Below, one piece after another: positions 7,841 to 17,473 of a stretch of DNA of 64,000 nt; position 1 is the first letter of the stretch; each line of letters begins with the position of its first letter. The translations under genes and the position numbers were made by a program. Origin of the DNA: Chloroflexus sp. Y-396-1 (GTDB lineage: Bacteria; Chloroflexota; Chloroflexia; Chloroflexales; Chloroflexaceae); assembly GCF_000516515.1 (NCBI RefSeq), contig NZ_KI911784.1:2016881-2080880 (forward strand), in the 5' to 3' direction. The notes below the pieces were generated by a model. It searched no databases, was not told the DNA's origin, and saw only the letters and a list, made by a program, of their open reading frames with translations.

Positions 7841-8875
7841 TCATTCCGGCTCGTCATTCACCGTTACGCCGAGTGCTCGCTCGATCCGATCAAGGCGGGC
7901 GCTAACGGTGCGTCGCCACGCTTCTTGTTCAACCAGATTCGCACGGGTACGGTAGAGTATCTCTTCCTGTAACCGACGAACGCCACCGATACGGTCGGCC
8001 AATAATCCGATCAGAAAAATGATCAACGCCATTAAAACCAGTACGCTCCCGACCAACAACGACTGGTCGTTAGAAGCTGATAACACACCCAGACGGCGAC
8101 CGATGAAAACCGTCGCTGCCCAGGCAAGAAGAAGAATTCCGGGAACAGCGAAGAAGAGTGCAATATAACTGAATACTTTCAGCGGTTCGTAGGTTGTGTA
8201 GGTGCGGGCAATGATGGCAGCCTGCCGTTTGACAAAATTCCAGTTACCGCGATGGAGGCGCGAGGGTCGTTGCACAGGGTTAGTTTTTATCGGTACCGCG
8301 ACAATCGTGAGCCGACGTTTGCCAGCCTGAATCAGATTTTCTACGGTGTATGAAAAATCCGAGGTGACGAAGGTACGAAGCGCAGCTTCACGGGAGAGTG
8401 CACGAAATCCGGAAACAGTATCGGGGACGTTGGTCTCGGAAGCCCAACGCACCACCGCACTTCCGACGTGTTGAAGCACCTTTTTCAATGGGGAGAAGTG
8501 TTCGATTTGATGTACCTGCCGATCACCGATGACAATATCGGCTTTTCCGGCCAGGATCGGGGCGATCAGGTGTGGAATCTCATTCCCAGGATACTGGTTA
8601 TCGGCATCGGTGTTGACAATAATGTCAGCCCCAAGGCGTAATGCAGTATCAATCCCGGTCTGATAGGCAGTTGCCAACCCTTTGTTGGCGGTGTGGCGCA
8701 CAACATGATCGGCACCAGCGCTCAGCGCGACTGCAACGGTGTCGTCGGTGCAACCATCATCGATAACAAGTACCTCAACCTGATCCACGCCGGGAATCTG
8801 ACGGGGAATGGCGCGAATGACATCGCCGATAGTATCACGTTCATTGAGGGCTGGAATCTGGACGATCAGTTTCAT
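7841..8875 (-). CDS. Membrane-associated family 2 glycosyltransferase (polyprenyl-phosphate glycosyltransferase-like)
   Basis: A 344-residue protein from the ATG at 8875 (AGG 8 bp upstream). The GT2 catalytic domain occupies residues 1-220: VQIPALNERDTIGDVI, VLVIDDGCTDDTVAVA, and the DXD motif NTDADNQY. Two hydrophobic segments follow (VFSYIALFFAVPGILLLAWA and a VGSVLVLMALIIFLIGLLA-type helix), then a cytoplasmic tail. This is the layout of dolichol/undecaprenyl-phosphate sugar transferases. It lies 86 bp downstream of ino1 on the same strand, so a shared role in inositol-lipid or glycolipid synthesis is possible but inferred. Confidence 0.88.
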   Translation of the reverse strand: MKLIVQIPALNERDTIGDVIRAIPRQIPGVDQVEVLVIDDGCTDDTVAVALSAGADHVVRHTANKGLATAYQTGIDTALRLGADIIVNTDADNQYPGNEIPHLIAPILAGKADIVIGDRQVHQIEHFSPLKKVLQHVGSAVVRWASETNVPDTVSGFRALSREAALRTFVTSDFSYTVENLIQAGKRRLTIVAVPIKTNPVQRPSRLHRGNWNFVKRQAAIIARTYTTYEPLKVFSYIALFFAVPGILLLAWAATVFIGRRLGVLSASNDQSLLVGSVLVLMALIIFLIGLLADRIGGVRRLQEEILYRTRANLVEQEAWRRTVSARLDRIERALGVTVNDEPE

Positions 8876-8961
8876 GCCCATCCTGCTATCATCCTTGTTG
8901 CGGGGCAGCTCCCTACGCTGCCCCCTACCCTTGTGTGCGTCACAAAGGCTGCTGACTTCCC

Positions 8962-10047
8962 CTATTTGGCTCCGATTTCGCCACGGATGAAGCGTTCGGT
9001 CAGCTCACGCGCTTCGTAATCGGTGAACTGACGCGGTGGAGTCTTCATAAAGTAGCTACTCGGTCCATATAGCGCACCACCAATGCCACGGTCGAGCGCC
9101 AACTTGGCACAGCGGATGGCGTCGATCACCACTCCAGCCGAGTTTGGTGAATCCCAAACCTCTAGTTTTAATTCGAGGTTGATCGGCACGTCACCAAAGG
9201 TGGTGCCTTCCATACGGATGTAGCACCACTTACGGTCACCGAGCCAGGGTACGTAATCGCTCGGTCCGACATGCACATTCTCGGCGGGGAGTTCATAGCC
9301 CAACTGTGACGTTACGGCCTTGGTCTTGCTGATCTTCTTGCTCTCAAGCCGTTCACGTTCGAGCATATTGAGGAAGTCAGTATTCCCGCCGAAGTTCAAC
9401 TGATAGGTGCGATCAAGTCGCACACCCCGCTCTTTGAACAGCGTCGTCAAGACACGGTGAGTGATGGTTGCACCAACTTGACTCTTGATGTCATCGCCGA
9501 TAATCGGCAATCCCTTCTCTTCAAAGCGACGTCGCCAGTACTCCTGGCTGGCAATAAAGACCGGGATACAGTTGATAAATGCGCAACCGGCGTCAAGCAC
9601 TTGCTCAACATACCACTTTGTCGCCATTTCACTACCAACAGGGAGAAAATTGACGACGACGTCGGTTTTCGTTTCACGCAGAATCCGTACAATATCATCA
9701 GTATCACGCTTTGACTTTCGGATCACTGTGCTGAGATACTTCCCGATTCCATCATGAGTCATCCCGCGTGACACCGGTACTCCCAGTTTTGGTACATCGG
9801 CGAAACGGTAGGTATTGTTCGGTTCAGCGAAGATTGCCTCGGCCAGATCGCGATCAACCTTGGTATCGGCAATGTCAAACGCGGCCGAGAACTCGATGTC
9901 GCCAACGTGATACCCTCCCAGGTTCACATGCATCAGCCCGGGAATATCATCACCATCACGAGCATTTCGATAGTAATGAACACCCTGCACTAATGAAGAG
10001 GCGCAATTACCAACGCCAATAATCGCAACGCGGATCTTCTTGCTCAC
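8962..10047 (-). CDS. ino1: Inositol-3-phosphate synthase
   Basis: A 361-residue protein matching the short, prokaryotic type of myo-inositol-1(3)-phosphate synthase. It converts glucose-6-phosphate to inositol phosphate with NAD. Visible marks are the N-terminal Rossmann loop [14 protein letters not shown], the [10 protein letters not shown] segment, and the catalytic-domain stretches [26 protein letters not shown] and SKKISKT. It probably feeds phosphatidylinositol or inositol-derived polar lipids. It is followed by the GT2 gene (86-bp gap) and lies 107 bp downstream of cdaR. ATG start with AAGGAAAGAAGCGC upstream. Confidence 0.93.
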   Translation of the reverse strand: MSKKIRVAIIGVGNCASSLVQGVHYYRNARDGDDIPGLMHVNLGGYHVGDIEFSAAFDIADTKVDRDLAEAIFAEPNNTYRFADVPKLGVPVSRGMTHDGIGKYLSTVIRKSKRDTDDIVRILRETKTDVVVNFLPVGSEMATKWYVEQVLDAGCAFINCIPVFIASQEYWRRRFEEKGLPIIGDDIKSQVGATITHRVLTTLFKERGVRLDRTYQLNFGGNTDFLNMLERERLESKKISKTKAVTSQLGYELPAENVHVGPSDYVPWLGDRKWCYIRMEGTTFGDVPINLELKLEVWDSPNSAGVVIDAIRCAKLALDRGIGGALYGPSSYFMKTPPRQFTDYEARELTERFIRGEIGAK

Positions 10048-10154
10048 AGCGCTTCTTTCCTTTCAACATAGCTTCCTGAGGCGGTAGCCGCAACATGGCG
10101 GCGTGGATCAACACGCCATTGTACTCTTGTTACGGTACTTTGTAAAATGAGCCA

Positions 10155-11483
10155 TTATCCTCCTTCTGGTGTTGGGGTTGGCTCGGTTTCGGGTAATGGC
10201 TCAGGCGTTGGGGTCGGTGTGGGGGTTGGAGTCGGCACCGACACAATGGTGACGGTGACCTCTGGCGGTTCACCGACCAGCCGAACTCCATCGGGGAGGA
10301 GCGGCTGCACCCTGAACTGATAAACACCAACGCCTATCCCGTTTAAGTTAAGCGTTACCACGAGCGGAGTAGCAGCCAATGCATTCAATCGATCGCTGGT
10401 ACCGGCAAAGGTCATCTCAACCACATTTGGCGACACTACTGCCGTCAATCCACTATTTAGCCCGCTCAGTGTGACCTCAACCGGCAAACGTACCTGAAAT
10501 GGCAGTGGAATTGGTGTGATCTGAACGGTGACCCGTACTGCATTTGGTTCGTTTTGAGCCGGCGAGGTACCTGCTGGCACAACAAGCGGTACAATTCGTA
10601 CCACCGACTCGCGGGCATCGGCAATGTCGATCGCTTCCGTTGCCAAAAAACTGATAGCATCAAGCGGCCCAGAGCTACCGGTCAGCGTGATTAACGGCGG
10701 CTCAACGTTGATACCGGTGACGACAAAGCCCGGTGCCGGAGTGCCGATAATAACCGGTGATACCGGCACGAGCCGCAGGCCAACAACCGGGTTAATTGGG
10801 ATCGTGACGGTTACGGTTGCCGGTTGTACCTGTACCCCTTCAACCGGCTGATTACTAGCGTCAATCGGAGTCAGGTTGAGTGTTGCCACGTATGAAGCGC
10901 GGAGTTGGGCAATGTTGGCAACAGTGCGGGCCGCAGTAACCCGCATCACCCGACTCTGCGGGCCACTGACCGAGACCGTACTGATCGGGGCGCCGTTGTA
11001 GCGCACTTCTGGCTCACCCCGTTCAAAGCTAAACGGTGGCGAACCAACAATGTCTAGGTTAATCGGTACGTTCACCGTCTCGATTGGTTCGATCCGGATA
11101 TTGATAGCGGCAGGTTCAACGCCATTGGGCGGCACGCTAAACGAGAGATTACTACGGGTGGTTTGGACGTTAATCGGTACCACATGATCACCTGGCCCAA
11201 GCCTGCTTAGGTCGGCCACAACCCGAATATCAACCGGTCGTAGTTCCGAACGCTGACGGCGGTCGGTGCGAAGGGTGACATCAACTGAGGGGAAGATCGT
11301 CGTTGGCAGGCCATTGGCATCGACCACCACCATATCTTCGGCCAACCCAACAATTTGCAACGTTAAATCGTCGAAGCGCACCGTCTCTTCTGGATTTTCA
11401 CTAAACGAAACAAATGACCAGAGAGCGAAACTTAAGCCCACTGCCAATAAGGCTCGTAAGATGGCCGAACGCACACTACTCAT
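10155..11483 (-). CDS. cdaR: YbbR-domain protein, CdaA regulator (CdaR)
   Basis: A 442-residue protein. An N-terminal membrane anchor (AILRALLAVGLSFALWSFVS) is followed by about four YbbR repeats with the recurrent INVEPPLITLTG-type strand pattern. The C-terminal tail is low-complexity (PT repeats from about residue 415). Its start overlaps the cdaA stop by 4 bp. In Firmicutes, CdaR binds and modulates the membrane diadenylate cyclase CdaA; gene order here supports the same role. The PT-rich tail suggests a cell-wall-spanning or extended extracytoplasmic end. Confidence 0.9.
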   Translation of the reverse strand: MSSVRSAILRALLAVGLSFALWSFVSFSENPEETVRFDDLTLQIVGLAEDMVVVDANGLPTTIFPSVDVTLRTDRRQRSELRPVDIRVVADLSRLGPGDHVVPINVQTTRSNLSFSVPPNGVEPAAINIRIEPIETVNVPINLDIVGSPPFSFERGEPEVRYNGAPISTVSVSGPQSRVMRVTAARTVANIAQLRASYVATLNLTPIDASNQPVEGVQVQPATVTVTIPINPVVGLRLVPVSPVIIGTPAPGFVVTGINVEPPLITLTGSSGPLDAISFLATEAIDIADARESVVRIVPLVVPAGTSPAQNEPNAVRVTVQITPIPLPFQVRLPVEVTLSGLNSGLTAVVSPNVVEMTFAGTSDRLNALAATPLVVTLNLNGIGVGVYQFRVQPLLPDGVRLVGEPPEVTVTIVSVPTPTPTPTPTPEPLPETEPTPTPEGG

Positions 11484-12310
11484 GCCGCCCTCTTCGTCTC
11501 TGCATCAAGCGGCACCTGCATCAGATCGGCTAACATTGTTCGCAGACGTGCCTCAGTTAAATAACTTACGATGCGGCCATCGCTTACCAACGAGATCGCG
11601 CCGGTCTCTTCTGAGACGACGACCGCTAGCGCATCTGTCTGTTCAGTAATACCTTTCGCTGCTCGGTGACGGGTACCGTAGCGGCGTGGCCCGGCAATGT
11701 CTTCACTGAGCGGTAAGACTACATTGGCGGCCAGGATGCGGTTCCCGCGGATGATAACCGCCATATCGTGCAGAGGTGCATTCGGATAGAAAATATTGAG
11801 CAAGAGCGGTATCGAAATTCGTGAATCGAGGATTACGCCACGGTCGGCAAATTCTTGTAACTGAGTACGCCGCTCGACCACCATCAGAGCGCCGACCCCT
11901 TGCTGCGAGAGTTGGGCTGCGGCACGACTGATAACCTGGATGGTTTCCAGCAACTCTGAGCGGTTGGCTCCGCCGAATGGTCGGCCGAAGAGATCGCTTG
12001 AACGGCCTAAACTTTCGAGCGCACGTCGTAATTCAGGCTGAAAGAGCACTGGGATCGCGACAATCAACGCCGGCGAGATAACATTCACCACCAGCCAGTT
12101 GAGCAGTGTCAGGCGATCACTGGCAATGGATGGCATAAGAAAAGAGATCACCAGCAAAATACCAACGCCACGGAGTAATTGTACGGCCCGAGTGCCACGC
12201 ACAATCCCCAGCAGCCAGTAAAAGAATGCCGCAACAATGAGAATATCGATTAGCGTGAACGGCGAGGTAAACGGATTTAACCGCGCCCAGAGACGCTCAA
12301 GTTCTATCAT
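11480..12310 (-). CDS. cdaA: Membrane diadenylate cyclase, CdaA type
   Basis: A 276-residue protein. Three N-terminal TM helices (ILIVAAFFYWLLGIV, GVGILLVISFLM, VVNVISPALIVAIPVLF) precede the DisA_N domain (residues 100-260). The RHR motif (GTRHRAAKGITEQTDALAVVVSEETG) is intact, but the usual DGA motif reads PLHDMAVII, so Gly is replaced by Met (codon ATG). The enzyme makes cyclic di-AMP from two ATP. The gene starts 2 nt after the TPR gene stop and overlaps cdaR by 4 bp, so the three are one transcript. Whether the G-to-M change alters activity is unknown. Confidence 0.9.
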   Translation of the reverse strand: MIELERLWARLNPFTSPFTLIDILIVAAFFYWLLGIVRGTRAVQLLRGVGILLVISFLMPSIASDRLTLLNWLVVNVISPALIVAIPVLFQPELRRALESLGRSSDLFGRPFGGANRSELLETIQVISRAAAQLSQQGVGALMVVERRTQLQEFADRGVILDSRISIPLLLNIFYPNAPLHDMAVIIRGNRILAANVVLPLSEDIAGPRRYGTRHRAAKGITEQTDALAVVVSEETGAISLVSDGRIVSYLTEARLRTMLADLMQVPLDAETKRAA

Positions 12311-12312
12311 TG

Positions 12313-15300
12313 CTAACTCTGTGGCGGCGCCGGCTTGTGTTGTTCAAGCATACGATTGGCGGCGCTCAACATCGCTTCAACTCGTTCCGTTTCAACCCCT
12401 GGCATTTTGAGCATCCGCCGACAGAGCTGGCCTGCCTGACCGTATTCTTCGCGCCGCATCAGCATGTCGTACAGCATAAAGTAAGCTTCCATATCCTGTT
12501 GGTCGAGGGCTATGATCTGATGTAGCTCGGCGATAGCGTTATCGTAATCACGTTGTTGGGCGAAGATACGGGCAATCTGCTTTTTCTCGCTAATCGCTTC
12601 TTTTGTGCGACGGGCCAGGGTATGCATGAGTGCCAGCCACTGACGAGCATCAATATCGTTTGGCGCAATTTGCACGATACGATCATACATCTCGCGAGCA
12701 CGTTCGTGATCGCTGAGCATCCAGTACGTTTGGGCAACTTCTTGCAACGAAGCGACCGCATCTTTCAGTTGGCCAGCCCGTTTTTGTAATTCGCTGACGC
12801 GCACCAGTCCGGCTAATCCCTGATCGAGATACCCGCGACGCAGTTGCATTCGTGCCAGTCGATTACTCATACCGATGTGGTTTGGCGCCAGCCGTACTGC
12901 GTATTCGAGCATCTCAATTGCACGATCAAGTTGTTGTCGTTCTTCGTAGTAAGTAGCCATCTCATCAAGCTGAGCAAGTGACTCGGCCAGTTTGCCTTGT
13001 CGGAAGTATACTTCAGCCAGTTTGGTATAGATGGTGCGATCATACGGCAGGAGTCGTTTGGCTTCGAGCAAGGCCTGTTCAGCACCGGCCAGATCGTCAC
13101 TGATAGCATACGCTTCGGCCATCCGTCGAACCAACTCACCGCGCGACGGCGGCGTGGCAAAGGGATACCGTGTCGATGCTTCGGGAGAAGTCTGTTCAGC
13201 AACCGCCTGACCACGACGTAACTGTTCGAGTGCTGATTCAGCTTGACCGAGGGCAATATAACTATCGGCGGATGCACGATAGATCAACGCTGGTGGCAGC
13301 ATCGGATCGGGTTCGCTTGCCAACAAAATTTGGGCCTGTTCTAGCTCGAGTAGGGCGAGATGGTGCTGTTCGTGTTGCTGCTGGATGACTGCCAGTAGGT
13401 AATGTAGTAAGGCTCGATCGGCTATCAGCAAAGCGGCACGATACTCGGCTTGAACCGCTGCAAATTCGTTGGGATGTTTCTGCAATTGTGCCAGCACCGT
13501 TGCCAGTGAGTCCCAGATCACATTTGGCTGGTCACCCATCAATGCCAACGTAATGTTCAACCGGGCCAGGGCTACCGGATCATCGGGCGAACCTAACTCA
13601 AGCGCCTGACGAAATTCATCAAGCGCAGCTTCAAACCGTTCGAGTTTGAGGAGCGCTAACCCGTACTGGGCATGCACTTCACGGTGTTGAGGTGCCCATT
13701 GCAGCAAGCGCCGAAACTCTTCCAGAGCTTTATTCGTCTGCCCGAGGCGAAAGTAGGTGTTGGCAACTTGTAACAGTTGTTGAACTGCCTCTTCGATTCT
13801 TCCCGTCTGTTTGAGTAGTTCGGCCAGTTTCGATCGGGCGTTAACGGCATCGGGCGAGAGTTCGATGAAACGGAAGTAGACATCAATCGCCTTTTCCGAT
13901 TCACCACGTACGCGATAGGTTTCGATCAACAACTGATACTTCGCCAGCGCATCTTCGGGGCGCCCCTGCCGTTCGTAGATTTCACCCATACGCAGGTGGA
14001 TCGGGAGGTAATCGACATTGTGATGAATCACCTCCATACAGGCATCCAGCGCCGCATCGAGGAGGCCTTGAGCAAGGTAGGTGCCACTCAGTTCTAACCA
14101 TCCGGCAGCCACTTCATCGAGGCCGGTTGGATCGAGCGGGGTTGGTGGTGGAAATTCTGGCGTTGGTAATACCGTTGGTGCACTCATCCGTTCGAGCAAC
14201 GGTAGTTGTTCGATAGTTGTTGGTTCGGCTGCCGGTGTCTGATCGACATCAGGCACTCTTCCCGAACGGAGGAAGTCGGTGATCGGGCGAATCTTTCCCC
14301 AACGCCCGGTATCTATTTCGGGTGCGGCTGGTTCCGCAGGTGCAGAGGCAGTCTGAGGCTGCAAGACACCAGTGCCAATAGTACGGAGCTTGGCAAACAT
14401 GTTGCGGTCAGCAAGCTCTTTGGCTCGATTCTTATATTCAGCGGCCCGCTCGCGCCCCCACCGCTTACTGGCAAGAAAATCGGCCAGGGTTCCGTACAAT
14501 GAGGAAGCACGAGCCAGATCGCCTATTTGCTCGTAGATTGTGGCTGCACTCTCGTACATCGCGATCAGGTCATCAACTTCTGCTTTTCCAACCGTCTCTA
14601 AATCGACCAGACCGATGGTGAGTTCAAACTCTTGCGCAGCCTGGGGTAACTGACCAAGATCGCGGTAGACTTGTCCTAATGCAAAATGGGCTGAAAGTGC
14701 ATATTCAGGATCGGTCGCTGCACGTGTAAGCACACTTACTGCGGCTTTGAGATTACCATGGCTCTGGTACAGTAAACCAAGCGAATAGAGAACATCAGCC
14801 CGTTCGAGACCAGCCTGAAGAGCCTGTTCGTAAAGCGTGATGGCCCGTTCTTCATCACCTGCTTGCTGGCACGCAATTGCTTCGGCTACCAGTTGTTCGG
14901 GTTGCGAGGCGGCACCCCGGAGAGCACCGGTTGGATACGCAGGACGTAAACCACTCGTGCCGCGCATCGCAGGAGAAGCAACCGGTTGCCCACCGATTTG
15001 TTCACGGAGCCGGTTTACCAGTTCACGGGCAGTACGCTGGTTAGGGATAAGACGGAGTGCCCATTCCGCTTCCTGCAAGGCGGTGGCCAGATCGCCCTGG
15101 GCAATCAGACGCTGAGCAATTTCCAGATGCGTGTCGGCAGCTTCAGGCAATGCACCGATGTCTTCATAGAGCTGGGCCAGCCGCCGACGCTGATCATCGA
15201 GGTCGGGTTGAAGTGTAAGTAATTCGCGTAACGCCTCGGCAGCCTGCAAGGTACGCCGCTGCGCACTATGGAGATCGGCGAGCGCACGATAAGACTCAAC

Positions 15301-15600
15301 CGCAGACGCAACATTCCCTAATTGCCGATAACACTGTGCAATGTAGTTCAAGAAAAAGGCATTGGTGCGGTCTTTTTCGTATAAATCACGGAATGCCTGT
15401 AACGCCTTATCGAACCGGTTTGTCTGGTAAAGTGCAACGGCGGCTGCGGTCAGGGCCTCAATATCTTGCGGGAATTCTTGCAATGCCCGTGCTGCTGCCC
15501 GTAGCGCATCTTCCCAACGTCCCTGCGCCGATGCTTCCCGACACTGTTCTATCGCTCGATCAAAAATTGCCCGGTTGCCTGCCATAGCGTTTTTCCGCAT
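12313..15600 (-). CDS. Very large TPR-repeat protein
   Basis: A 1095-residue protein made almost wholly of tetratricopeptide repeats, for example ALRAAARALQEFPQDIEALT, AVSVLTRAATDPEYALSAHF and AIEMLEYAVRLAPNHIGMSN. A low-complexity proline-rich linker lies near residues 400-500, separating two TPR superhelices. There is no signal peptide or TM segment, so it is a cytoplasmic scaffold. The start may be 15600 or the ATG at 15585, which has a GGAAAA site. It sits between argF (11 bp upstream) and cdaA (2 bp downstream), so it is translationally linked to cyclic di-AMP synthesis. Partners are unknown. Confidence 0.88.
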   Translation of the reverse strand: MRKNAMAGNRAIFDRAIEQCREASAQGRWEDALRAAARALQEFPQDIEALTAAAVALYQTNRFDKALQAFRDLYEKDRTNAFFLNYIAQCYRQLGNVASAVESYRALADLHSAQRRTLQAAEALRELLTLQPDLDDQRRRLAQLYEDIGALPEAADTHLEIAQRLIAQGDLATALQEAEWALRLIPNQRTARELVNRLREQIGGQPVASPAMRGTSGLRPAYPTGALRGAASQPEQLVAEAIACQQAGDEERAITLYEQALQAGLERADVLYSLGLLYQSHGNLKAAVSVLTRAATDPEYALSAHFALGQVYRDLGQLPQAAQEFELTIGLVDLETVGKAEVDDLIAMYESAATIYEQIGDLARASSLYGTLADFLASKRWGRERAAEYKNRAKELADRNMFAKLRTIGTGVLQPQTASAPAEPAAPEIDTGRWGKIRPITDFLRSGRVPDVDQTPAAEPTTIEQLPLLERMSAPTVLPTPEFPPPTPLDPTGLDEVAAGWLELSGTYLAQGLLDAALDACMEVIHHNVDYLPIHLRMGEIYERQGRPEDALAKYQLLIETYRVRGESEKAIDVYFRFIELSPDAVNARSKLAELLKQTGRIEEAVQQLLQVANTYFRLGQTNKALEEFRRLLQWAPQHREVHAQYGLALLKLERFEAALDEFRQALELGSPDDPVALARLNITLALMGDQPNVIWDSLATVLAQLQKHPNEFAAVQAEYRAALLIADRALLHYLLAVIQQQHEQHHLALLELEQAQILLASEPDPMLPPALIYRASADSYIALGQAESALEQLRRGQAVAEQTSPEASTRYPFATPPSRGELVRRMAEAYAISDDLAGAEQALLEAKRLLPYDRTIYTKLAEVYFRQGKLAESLAQLDEMATYYEERQQLDRAIEMLEYAVRLAPNHIGMSNRLARMQLRRGYLDQGLAGLVRVSELQKRAGQLKDAVASLQEVAQTYWMLSDHERAREMYDRIVQIAPNDIDARQWLALMHTLARRTKEAISEKKQIARIFAQQRDYDNAIAELHQIIALDQQDMEAYFMLYDMLMRREEYGQAGQLCRRMLKMPGVETERVEAMLSAANRMLEQHKPAPPQS

Positions 15601-15610
15601 GTTATCGGCG

Positions 15611-16540
15611 CTACTTTCCTAATAAAAGCAGAATGAGCGCCTTCTGGACGTGGAGTCGGTTCTCGGCCTGTTCAAAAACCACCGATTGCGGCCCGTCGAT
15701 CACATCTGCCGTAATCTCTTCCCCACGATGGGCCGGCAAACAGTGCATTGCCAGCGCATGTGGTGCAGCGTGGGCCATCAGTGCTGCGTTGACCTGATAC
15801 GGTGTAAAGACAGGACGCCGACGAGCTGCCTCATGTTCTTGGCCCATCGATGCCCAGACATCAGTATACACTGCATCAGCACCGGTAACAGCCTCCTGTG
15901 GTGAGGCGGTAATAGTTACTGTTGCGCCATGCCTGTCGGCCAGTTGTTCTGCCAGTTCGACAATGTCAGGTGCGGGCCGGTAATCTGGCGGACAACCGAT
16001 TCGGACATTGACGCCCAGCGTGACTCCTAACAACATCAACGAATGACATACATTATTTCCGTCGCCGACATACGCTAGCGTCAGACCCTGTAAATGACCG
16101 AAGTGCTCGCGCAGGGTCAGCATATCGGCCAAGGCCTGACACGGGTGTTCTCGATCAGAGAGTGCATTGATAACCGGCACCGAGGCATAGCGGGCCAGTG
16201 TTTCGATTGTAGCATGTTTGAAGACACGAGCAGCAATAATCGCGACCCAACGACTCAAATTGCGTGCAACATCAGGGACACTCTCGCGCCCGCCCATATC
16301 GATGTCGTTGGCCGAGAGATAGGAAGGATGACCACCGAGCTGGGTCATTCCGGCCTCGAAGGCGACTCGTGTTCGTAGGGAAGGCTTTTCAAACACGAGA
16401 GCCAGCGTTTGTCCTATCAAAGGACGATCATCGTTCATTCCAGAGCGCCAGGCGGCCTTGAGAGCCGCAGCCCGGTCTAACAATGCCTCAACTTCCGTGC
16501 GGCTGAGATCGGCTGCAGAGAGAAAGTGTCGCAGTGTCAT
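15611..16540 (-). CDS. argF: Ornithine carbamoyltransferase
   Basis: About 309 residues. The ATG at 16540 gives the family-typical start MTLRHFLSAADLS; an in-frame ATG at 16567 is possible. Carbamoyl-phosphate-binding EKPSLRTRVAFE, then HPCQALADMLT, and the ornithine-loop HCLPAHRGEEI are all present. The enzyme makes citrulline from ornithine and carbamoyl phosphate in arginine synthesis. No other arg gene is adjacent. It is the first gene of the argF-TPR-cdaA-cdaR unit, and the next start is 11 bp after its stop. Confidence 0.95.
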   Translation of the reverse strand: MTLRHFLSAADLSRTEVEALLDRAAALKAAWRSGMNDDRPLIGQTLALVFEKPSLRTRVAFEAGMTQLGGHPSYLSANDIDMGGRESVPDVARNLSRWVAIIAARVFKHATIETLARYASVPVINALSDREHPCQALADMLTLREHFGHLQGLTLAYVGDGNNVCHSLMLLGVTLGVNVRIGCPPDYRPAPDIVELAEQLADRHGATVTITASPQEAVTGADAVYTDVWASMGQEHEAARRRPVFTPYQVNAALMAHAAPHALAMHCLPAHRGEEITADVIDGPQSVVFEQAENRLHVQKALILLLLGK

Positions 16541-16636
16541 GGGAATATCTTTCTGTTCGGAACTCATCGACCGGCTTATGGTTGTTGTTCAACATCGCTA
16601 CCGAAAACGTGTGTACTGTCCTATTCGCCCGGTGTA

Positions 16637-17473
16637 TTACGGACGAGGCGTATCGCGTCGGCGGCGGCGCGGATTGTAACGCTGTTCAAGGCTTAACCGG
16701 CGGTAATCACCTGCTTCAATCAAAATTCGTTCTCGGCAGATCGCAGCATCAAACATTCGCGAGAGAATCCGTGGATCAATGTCCTGCGGGTCACGATTAC
16801 TGGTGATCACCGTCGGTAGAGCATAATTATACCGATGGTTCATGATCTGGTAAAGTTTTTCCCGTGCCCAGGGTGTGGTATTCTCGGTGCCCAGATCATC
16901 GAGAATCAGCAGTGGTACGTCGCGCACCAGCTCAAAGCGTTCATCGTAGGCTGTTTCGGAGTTGGGACCAAATGTCGACCGCAGATGATCGAGCAGATCG
17001 GGCACAACCGTGAAAAGAACCGGTGTATGGCGGTTGAGGGCTTCGTTGGCGATAGCTGCTGCCAGATGGGTTTTGCCACAGCCGTAACCGCCAAACAAGA
17101 CCAGCCAGCCTTGAGGGCTTTGGGCGTACTCGTAAGCGCGGGCAAATGCGCGCTGCACACCCGGTACTGTGCGGTCGAAGGTGGCGAAGGTTTTATCGCG
17201 CAAGGGAGCTAGATTCGAGAGCCGTTCAAGCTCTTCATAGCGCCGCCGTTCCTTTTCAGCCTGTTTACACCGGCAGGTGATCAGCACGCCAAAGTTGGGA
17301 TCGCCATACGGTACGTCGAGCGTATAATAACCGGCGCCACGACAGATCGGACACACTGCTTCAGAGGTCGCTCTCGTCGCTTCCGCGGCGGAAGAGGTGT
17401 CCGAGTTGTCCGCTGGTATATTTTTCAATATCGATAGGTCGTCCGGTGTGATACGGCGCAGATTCTCGTCCAT
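16637..17473 (-). CDS. DnaI/DnaC-like helicase-loader ATPase
   Basis: A 278-residue protein. The start at 17473 (MDENLRRITPDD) is chosen because GGAGAGG lies just upstream; the open frame continues 108 bp further without a better start. Residues 40-75 hold a four-cysteine zinc-binding pattern (CPICRGAGYY ... CRC), as in DnaI-type loaders. An AAA+ core follows: Walker A GGYGCGKTHLAAA, Walker B LLILDDLG, sensor TSNRDP, and an arginine finger region ILSRMFD. It should load the replicative helicase. It overlaps the DnaD-like gene by 113 bp. Confidence 0.85.
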   Translation of the reverse strand: MDENLRRITPDDLSILKNIPADNSDTSSAAEATRATSEAVCPICRGAGYYTLDVPYGDPNFGVLITCRCKQAEKERRRYEELERLSNLAPLRDKTFATFDRTVPGVQRAFARAYEYAQSPQGWLVLFGGYGCGKTHLAAAIANEALNRHTPVLFTVVPDLLDHLRSTFGPNSETAYDERFELVRDVPLLILDDLGTENTTPWAREKLYQIMNHRYNYALPTVITSNRDPQDIDPRILSRMFDAAICRERILIEAGDYRRLSLEQRYNPRRRRRDTPRP

